Assembly: GCF_016592155.1 (NCBI RefSeq) | Contig: NZ_AP024237.1 | Span: 2,418,001-2,482,000 of the forward strand | DNA: 64,000 bases | Source of the DNA: Mycobacterium heckeshornense | Lineage (GTDB): Bacteria > Actinomycetota > Actinomycetes > Mycobacteriales > Mycobacteriaceae | Direction: 5' to 3' | Part shown: piece after piece, positions 59,368 through 64,000 of the stretch | Position numbering within the stretch: the stretch's first letter is position 1 | Layout of the letters: every line of letters starts with the position of its first letter | Made by a program: the position numbers and the translations under genes | Notes under the pieces: model-generated | Told to the model about the DNA's origin: nothing | The model's input: only the letters and a program-made list of their open reading frames with translations | Database searches by the model: none

Positions 59368-60853
59368 AGACGTTCATCAGCCACAGCGCCAGCGGGAAAA
59401 TCGGCATCAGGCACAGGTATTCGATCCACTCCACAAACTTGCGGAACAACGGGCTGTAGATGGTGTTGGGCACCACCGCCGCCGCGGTCAATCCGGCCGC
59501 GGGAAGCAACACCAGTACCGCCACGCCGGCCGAAAGCACGGCGGGTGAACCCGACACCAGCACATACCGCACCGCGACGGCAGCGATGATCAGTACCGCC
59601 GTCGCTGCCAAAGTTATTGCCTGCCAACGGTCTACATACGAGCGGCCGCGCAGGATCAAGAACCCGAAGGTGAACGCGGCCAGCAGCAGCGGCAGCCAGC
59701 GCCGCCCCGCGTGCGGATCGCACAGGCCGGCAAGGCACACCACTGTGAGCACGCCGAGCCCGACCAGCAGGCCGGTCAAAAACGATCGGGCCCGCTCGGC
59801 GCGCAACAGCACATCGCGCACCGAGGCGGGGCCTTCCAAGGTGGGTTGCCCGCCACCGGAAACCACCACAGTGGTCGGCAGGTCGGGCCGCGCCTCGAAC
59901 ACCCACCGGCTGGTGGCCGACGGAAACACCGGCAGCCGGATGCCCGACAGCCAGCGCGACAGCGCCGGGGCACCGTGGTACATGAGCACGCAGGCCAGCA
60001 GCACGCAGGTCAGCAGCGTCACCGCGCTGGTCAGCAGCACCATCCGGGCGAGCCCCGCGGCTGTCGCCGCGGCGCACAGCGTCACCAGCGCCGTATAGAT
60101 GCCCAGCCGGCGGCCGGTGAACCGCATGACCAGCATGGCGGCGACACCGAACACCCCGAAGCCCAGCACCGCGTGCGGCGCGCCAACCGGTCCCGGGGCG
60201 GTGGTGGCTATTGCCACGGCCAGCGGCACCAGGCCGCTCAGCAGCAGGATGTCGCCGACCCGGCGATCGGGGACGGTTTTTGACCGGGCCAGAATCATCG
60301 CCGCCACCGTCAGCACCAGCACCGCGATCACCGCCGCGAACGGCGCCGGCAGCCACGATTCGTGCCGCCAGCGCCACCACCCCAGCAGGGCGCTGCCCAG
60401 CAGCACACCGACCGCCACCATCGTGGCGCCGACCTGCACCGCAACAACCGGGTCGATCGGGGCGAAACGCTTGGACAGGTTGGCCGCCACCGCCGTCGAG
60501 ATGTGCTCGATCACCTCGGATCGGTGTTCGGTGTCTTCGAGGAATTTAAGCCACAGCCGGTCGCCGTCGTAGACCTCTTGTTCGGTCAGCGACAGGTTTG
60601 GCCGCAGCGGTGTGCCGTCGACCAGGCACAGCATCCAGCGGCCGCGCCCCTTGGCTTCCAGCGGTGCTACCCCGAGCTCGCGCAACCGGGTGTTGACCAC
60701 TTTCAGCAGCGGGTCGACCATCACCGATATCGGGGCGTGGGCGTCCAGCACCACGCCGATCTGAACGTCGGCGGCCATGATGGCCACCACCGCCGCCTGA
60801 GGCGAGGCGATTGCTTCGGCGCCAGGCTGCGGCGCTTCAACTATCGCAGTCAT
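59345..60853 (-). CDS. eccD5: ESX-5 membrane channel component EccD5
   Basis: A 502-residue protein with an N-terminal ubiquitin-like cytosolic domain (about 25-115; VQIGVVLDAHAPISVMV, LTEQEVYDGDRLWLKF) and 11 hydrophobic helices from residue 140 onward. Two EccD copies per protomer line the inner-membrane vestibule of ESX-5. The ATG at 60853 follows a 172-bp gap after espG5. Confidence 0.95.
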   Translation of the reverse strand: MTAIVEAPQPGAEAIASPQAAVVAIMAADVQIGVVLDAHAPISVMVDPLLKVVNTRLRELGVAPLEAKGRGRWMLCLVDGTPLRPNLSLTEQEVYDGDRLWLKFLEDTEHRSEVIEHISTAVAANLSKRFAPIDPVVAVQVGATMVAVGVLLGSALLGWWRWRHESWLPAPFAAVIAVLVLTVAAMILARSKTVPDRRVGDILLLSGLVPLAVAIATTAPGPVGAPHAVLGFGVFGVAAMLVMRFTGRRLGIYTALVTLCAAATAAGLARMVLLTSAVTLLTCVLLACVLMYHGAPALSRWLSGIRLPVFPSATSRWVFEARPDLPTTVVVSGGGQPTLEGPASVRDVLLRAERARSFLTGLLVGLGVLTVVCLAGLCDPHAGRRWLPLLLAAFTFGFLILRGRSYVDRWQAITLAATAVLIIAAVAVRYVLVSGSPAVLSAGVAVLVLLPAAGLTAAAVVPNTIYSPLFRKFVEWIEYLCLMPIFPLALWLMNVYEAIRYR

Positions 60854-61025
60854 CGCTTCGCAGCCCGGTCAATAAATAGTGAATCCATCTGCTTCGCCTC
60901 GCAATTTCTAATTAGTCGTGCCGATTCCGGTCATCGAGCCAATTCTAGGGTATTTTGCTGAGTCTGCATCCCGACCGAATACGCAAGTGAAAGTTGTTGG
61001 CATGTCGCATATTCGACGTGTGTTG

Positions 61026-61937
61026 TTAAACTCTTCGATGCGTTTTCCACTCGCCGAAGGGAAGGGTCTCTAAAACGGTCTTCACCCCTACCTGCACCAG
61101 CTGCGGAGTGGCCGGGCAGATCGCCAGCCACGTTTCGCCCGAACCGGCGGTGCGGGCCTGTTGGTAGAGCGCGATACGACCACCCGACCCGTCTTTGAGC
61201 GACAACACCGACGCGCTGGGGCCTTTCGCGTCGTCGCGGTACTGTCGCGCGTACACCGCCGCCTCGGCCTGAGGATCCGCCAGCGCCTGCCCGAGTGCGG
61301 CCACGGTGGCCGCGCTGATGCCCAACCGCCGCAGATCCCCGCCGGAGAAGACGTTGAACCCGGCGCTCTGCCAGGCCTTGGTGGCTTCCAGCATTTCGTC
61401 CAGCGGCACGTTGACCGCGTTGATCTGTGCCGGTTCGGCGTGGTGAATGGACTCCAGCCCGTCGAACACCAGCGCCGCGATCGACGGGGTGTCGGTGATC
61501 GCGACGTCGTCGATGGTGATTTCGTCGGCCACCCGCACCGCCGACACCCAATGCGTTCCGCGGCGTGCCAGCACCACGCGGAACTCGTTGTCCGGGATGT
61601 CGCGCGAGCCGACCGGCTGCTCCTGTCCTTCCTCCGGTTCGATGACGCCGTAGCGCAGCTTGCCCCGCGAGAGCAGCGCGATGACCTCCAGATCAGGCGC
61701 GGCCAGCACCCGCATCCGCTCGGCCACCTGCTCGTTGACGTTGTCATCGACGACGATGCCCTGTTCGCGCATCACCTCCATGCCCGGATGCTCGTTGAGC
61801 CAGTCCATGGACTCGGTGGAGACGAAGGGCCGGGACCGCAGTTCGGGTGCGACGTGGCGGATGTCAAGCAACGCCTGCAGCAACCACAAGCCCTCGACAT
61901 TGACGGTGATGTCGGTGCGGGTGCTCTGCTGATCCAT
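61026..61937 (-). CDS. espG5: ESX-5 PE/PPE chaperone EspG5
   Basis: A 303-residue cytosolic chaperone that binds the hydrophobic tip of PPE proteins and keeps PE-PPE dimers soluble for ESX-5. The start MDQQSTRTDITVNVEGLWLLQALL and the core WLNEHPGMEVMREQGIVVD match the family; the length is near the 300 of M. tuberculosis. It should serve all PPE proteins encoded in this window. Confidence 0.95.
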   Translation of the reverse strand: MDQQSTRTDITVNVEGLWLLQALLDIRHVAPELRSRPFVSTESMDWLNEHPGMEVMREQGIVVDDNVNEQVAERMRVLAAPDLEVIALLSRGKLRYGVIEPEEGQEQPVGSRDIPDNEFRVVLARRGTHWVSAVRVADEITIDDVAITDTPSIAALVFDGLESIHHAEPAQINAVNVPLDEMLEATKAWQSAGFNVFSGGDLRRLGISAATVAALGQALADPQAEAAVYARQYRDDAKGPSASVLSLKDGSGGRIALYQQARTAGSGETWLAICPATPQLVQVGVKTVLETLPFGEWKTHRRV

Positions 61938-62022
61938 GGCTGCTCCTGTTGGCGTACTCGGACACTGCAGGACGCGGCAGCACACCGAATCATAGGTGTG
62001 CTGCCGCGCCTGCGGTGAGTGG

Positions 62023-62307
62023 TTAGGCCCAGCTGGAGCCGACGGCGCTGTCGGTGCTGGCCATGTTGCTGCTGGCGGTTTGCACCTTTTGGCCGTGGGC
62101 GTTGGCCTGCTCGTAGATCACCTGGAAGTTGCGGCCCAGCTCGGTGATGAACTGCTGGCACGCCGTCGACCCGGCGCCACCCCAAAAGTCACCGGCGGCC
62201 AGCACGTCACGGATGATCGCCTGATGCTCGGCCTCCAACGCCGCCGCCTGCGCCCGAATCGTGGCACCGTGCGCGTCGACGTCGCCGAACTGATAGTTAA
62301 TCGTCAT
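62023..62307 (-). CDS. esxN: WXG100 protein EsxN (copy B, core locus)
   Basis: A 94-residue protein that differs from copy A by one residue (STDSAV). It has the WGG turn and lies in the canonical ESX-5 place between esxM and espG5. The DNA of the two copies is almost identical, which suggests recent duplication or gene conversion. Confidence 0.95.
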   Translation of the reverse strand: MTINYQFGDVDAHGATIRAQAAALEAEHQAIIRDVLAAGDFWGGAGSTACQQFITELGRNFQVIYEQANAHGQKVQTASSNMASTDSAVGSSWA

Positions 62308-62336
62308 GGTCTAAGTCCTCCTAACGGCTCTGGTGG

Positions 62337-62633
62337 CTAGCTGCTCAGGATCTGCTGGGACGCCTGCTCTTGGGCCTCGTAGTTGTTGGCGTCGCGGATC
62401 AGCCCGTCCCGCACCCCATGCAGCATGTTGACGATGTTGCGAAACGCCTGATTCATCTGGCTCATGGTGTCGTAGGAGGTGGCCTGCGCAGACCCGCTCC
62501 AGCCGGCACCGGCAATGTTGACCGACGACGCCCACATCTTGCGGGCCTCGTCCTCCACGGTCTGAGCGTGCACGTCGAAACGGCCCGCCATCGCCCGCAT
62601 CTGGTCCGGATCGGTCATAAACCGAGTTGGCAT
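62337..62633 (-). CDS. esxM: WXG100 protein EsxM (copy B, core locus)
   Basis: A 98-residue protein identical to copy A, with the GAGWSGSA turn. It is followed after 29 bp by esxN, the normal operon order for the secreted heterodimer. The C-terminal half carries the composite secretion signal (YEAQE). Confidence 0.95.
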   Translation of the reverse strand: MPTRFMTDPDQMRAMAGRFDVHAQTVEDEARKMWASSVNIAGAGWSGSAQATSYDTMSQMNQAFRNIVNMLHGVRDGLIRDANNYEAQEQASQQILSS

Positions 62634-62741
62634 CTGATATCTCCTTAGCTCGAAATCAGCTGGCTGTGATGGATGTGGTGGCCGGACGGGCTACGTGATG
62701 GCGTAACCGCCGGCCCGGAAATACACGGCTGGCCCCCTTTC

Positions 62742-63956
62742 CTAACCGGCGTAGACCGGGCGTTGCACCACGGTGGGACGGACATCGAATCGTGGCGTAG
62801 ACGCCACCGGAGTAGGCCCGCTGCGGCCGGCCAGCGGTGCCAGCGGGGCACCGAGCATGCTTCCCGGGTTGGTGGAGCCGACGGCCGGGGCGGCGGCGCT
62901 GGCGGTGCTGGCCGGCAACGATGAGGCGACCGGATTGAACGCCGGAGCGGCCGACGCCCAGCTCTGCGGCACCGACAGCACGCCGACCGATGTGGCCCGG
63001 CCCAGGCCCGCCGTGACCGCGGCGCCGCCGAGGCCGGGTGAGGCCAGCGCGCCGGAGCCGCTGCCCAGCGCGGAGCCCACGGCCTGGAAGTTGCCGAACA
63101 TGCTCACCGCGGGAGTCACCGACCGCATCAGCGAGCCGGCCGAGCCGAGCATCGATGCGCCCGACGCGCCCAGCGACGCCGACGAGCCCGCCCCGGAGGA
63201 GGCCAACCCGGCGCCGGAGGTCAACGCCGTGGACGACGTCGTCAGACCCGTCAACGTCGACAGTGGCGGCGTGCCCGACGAGGACGACGACGCGGCCAGC
63301 GGCGCGGATGTCGTGGCGCTCAGTGGCATTGACGTCGTCGATGCCAGCGGCGACACGGTTTGCGCACTGGTGCCCGCCCCGGTGCCGGCGGCCTGCGCAA
63401 CCGCTCCGGCCTGCAAGGCAGCTGCGCCTTCAGTGGTGGTCGGCGTCGGCGGGACGAACGGCGTGAGTGTCGAGGCGGCCTGTGACGCACCGGCATAGCC
63501 GTACATGGCCGCGGCATCCTGCGCCCACATCTCCATGTAGTGGGCTTCGGTGGCCATGATCGCCGGCGTGTTCTGGCCGAAGAAGTTGGTCGCGATCAGC
63601 ATCATCAGCAGCGCGCGGTTGGCCGCGATGACCGGCGGGGGCACGGTCATCGCGAACGCCGCTTCGTAGGCGGCCACGGCCGCCTTGGCCTGGGTGGCGG
63701 TCTGCTCGGCCTGGGCCGCGGTGGCGCTAATCCACGACACGTACGGCGCGGCCGCGGCCGCCATCGATGCCGATGACGGCCCGGTCCAACCGCTGGTCAG
63801 TGTCGCGATCGTAGAGCCGTACGACGACGCCGTCGCATACAGCTCCGAGGCCAGTGCGTCCCAAGCCGCCGCGGCGGCCAGCATCGGCCCCGATCCCGGA
63901 CCGGCGTACATCCGCCCGGAGTTGATCTCCGGCGGCAACAGCCCGAAATCCAACAT
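62742..63956 (-). CDS. PPE-SVP protein at the core ESX-5 locus (PPE25-27 type)
   Basis: A 404-residue PPE protein starting [19 protein letters not shown] with PPE domain 1-175, a Ser/Thr/Ala-rich middle (180-290), the motif [19 protein letters not shown] at about 335 and the C-terminus [15 protein letters not shown]. The same C-terminal pattern (RPTVV) occurs in the frameshifted PPE at 48120-49359, which also precedes an esxM-esxN pair, so the whole PPE-esxM-esxN segment seems duplicated. Confidence 0.9.
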   Translation of the reverse strand: MLDFGLLPPEINSGRMYAGPGSGPMLAAAAAWDALASELYATASSYGSTIATLTSGWTGPSSASMAAAAAPYVSWISATAAQAEQTATQAKAAVAAYEAAFAMTVPPPVIAANRALLMMLIATNFFGQNTPAIMATEAHYMEMWAQDAAAMYGYAGASQAASTLTPFVPPTPTTTEGAAALQAGAVAQAAGTGAGTSAQTVSPLASTTSMPLSATTSAPLAASSSSSGTPPLSTLTGLTTSSTALTSGAGLASSGAGSSASLGASGASMLGSAGSLMRSVTPAVSMFGNFQAVGSALGSGSGALASPGLGGAAVTAGLGRATSVGVLSVPQSWASAAPAFNPVASSLPASTASAAAPAVGSTNPGSMLGAPLAPLAGRSGPTPVASTPRFDVRPTVVQRPVYAG

Positions 63957-64000
63957 CGAGATAAGCCCCCGCCAGACCCGCTACTGGGCCGCGATCGCGT

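Overview
The window is high-GC mycobacterial chromosome. Gene content and order follow, in reverse orientation, the Mycobacterium tuberculosis stretch from ndh (Rv1854c) to the ESX-5 locus (about Rv1787). Because ESX-5 is essentially confined to slow growers, this is most likely a slow-growing Mycobacterium; I cannot name the species. Absent relative to M. tuberculosis are the urease operon (ndh directly abuts the Rv1847-type thioesterase), lipJ/Rv1835c, the vapBC13/PE_PGRS34 block, PE_PGRS33, Rv1812c-Rv1813c and lipT/PPE28-30.

Layout. 1-1700: the 3' end of ndh, a thioesterase, and an iron-reductase-like gene under a near-consensus IdeR box. 1800-15200 (+ strand): blaI with an M56 peptidase, gnd1, guaB1, two CorC/HlyC-like CBS membrane proteins, a putative DNA-glycosylase-family protein, malate synthase glcB, a membrane-anchored VWA protein and a haloalkane dehalogenase. 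15200-28740 (- strand): gcvB behind a tandem glycine riboswitch, a MerR-like regulator (resR), a 58-bp minisatellite, a bifunctional-nuclease-family protein, a second MerR regulator, garA, gcvH, a DUF881/small-basic-protein cluster with pgsA2, secA2 and an ilvG-like gene. 28800-36100: bacA-type ABC transporter, flavoprotein with a VOC protein, TetR regulator, secreted trypsin-like protease, sterol-desaturase-like gene and mgtC. 54579-63956: the conserved ESX-5 block eccA5-eccE5-mycP5-eccD5-espG5-esxN-esxM-PPE.

The most interesting region is 36-54.6 kb, a divalent-cation island lodged inside the ESX-5 locus. At 49976-50149 (-) and 50445-50617 (+) lie two almost identical, divergently oriented copies of an RNA that I recognise as the M-box (ykoK) Mg2+ riboswitch. 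Each has its own TTGAC-type promoter and is followed by a strong Shine-Dalgarno and a 26-codon leader ORF beginning M-x-x-S-D-S-P-Y. The leftward transcript leads into PE, PPE, EsxM, an Esx-derived oddity, EsxN, an MgtE N-domain/CBS protein without a pore, and an Nramp-related transporter with NRMT-like metal-site substitutions. Further left lie four PPE genes, an Rv1810-like secreted protein and mgtC. The rightward transcript encodes a second NRMT-like transporter and a K+ channel with an RCK domain on each side of the pore. Two of the PPE proteins end in a 63-residue tail that resembles the C-terminal end of MgtC itself. I infer a Mg2+-starvation system that joins ESX-5-exported outer-envelope PE/PPE proteins to inner-membrane cation transporters.
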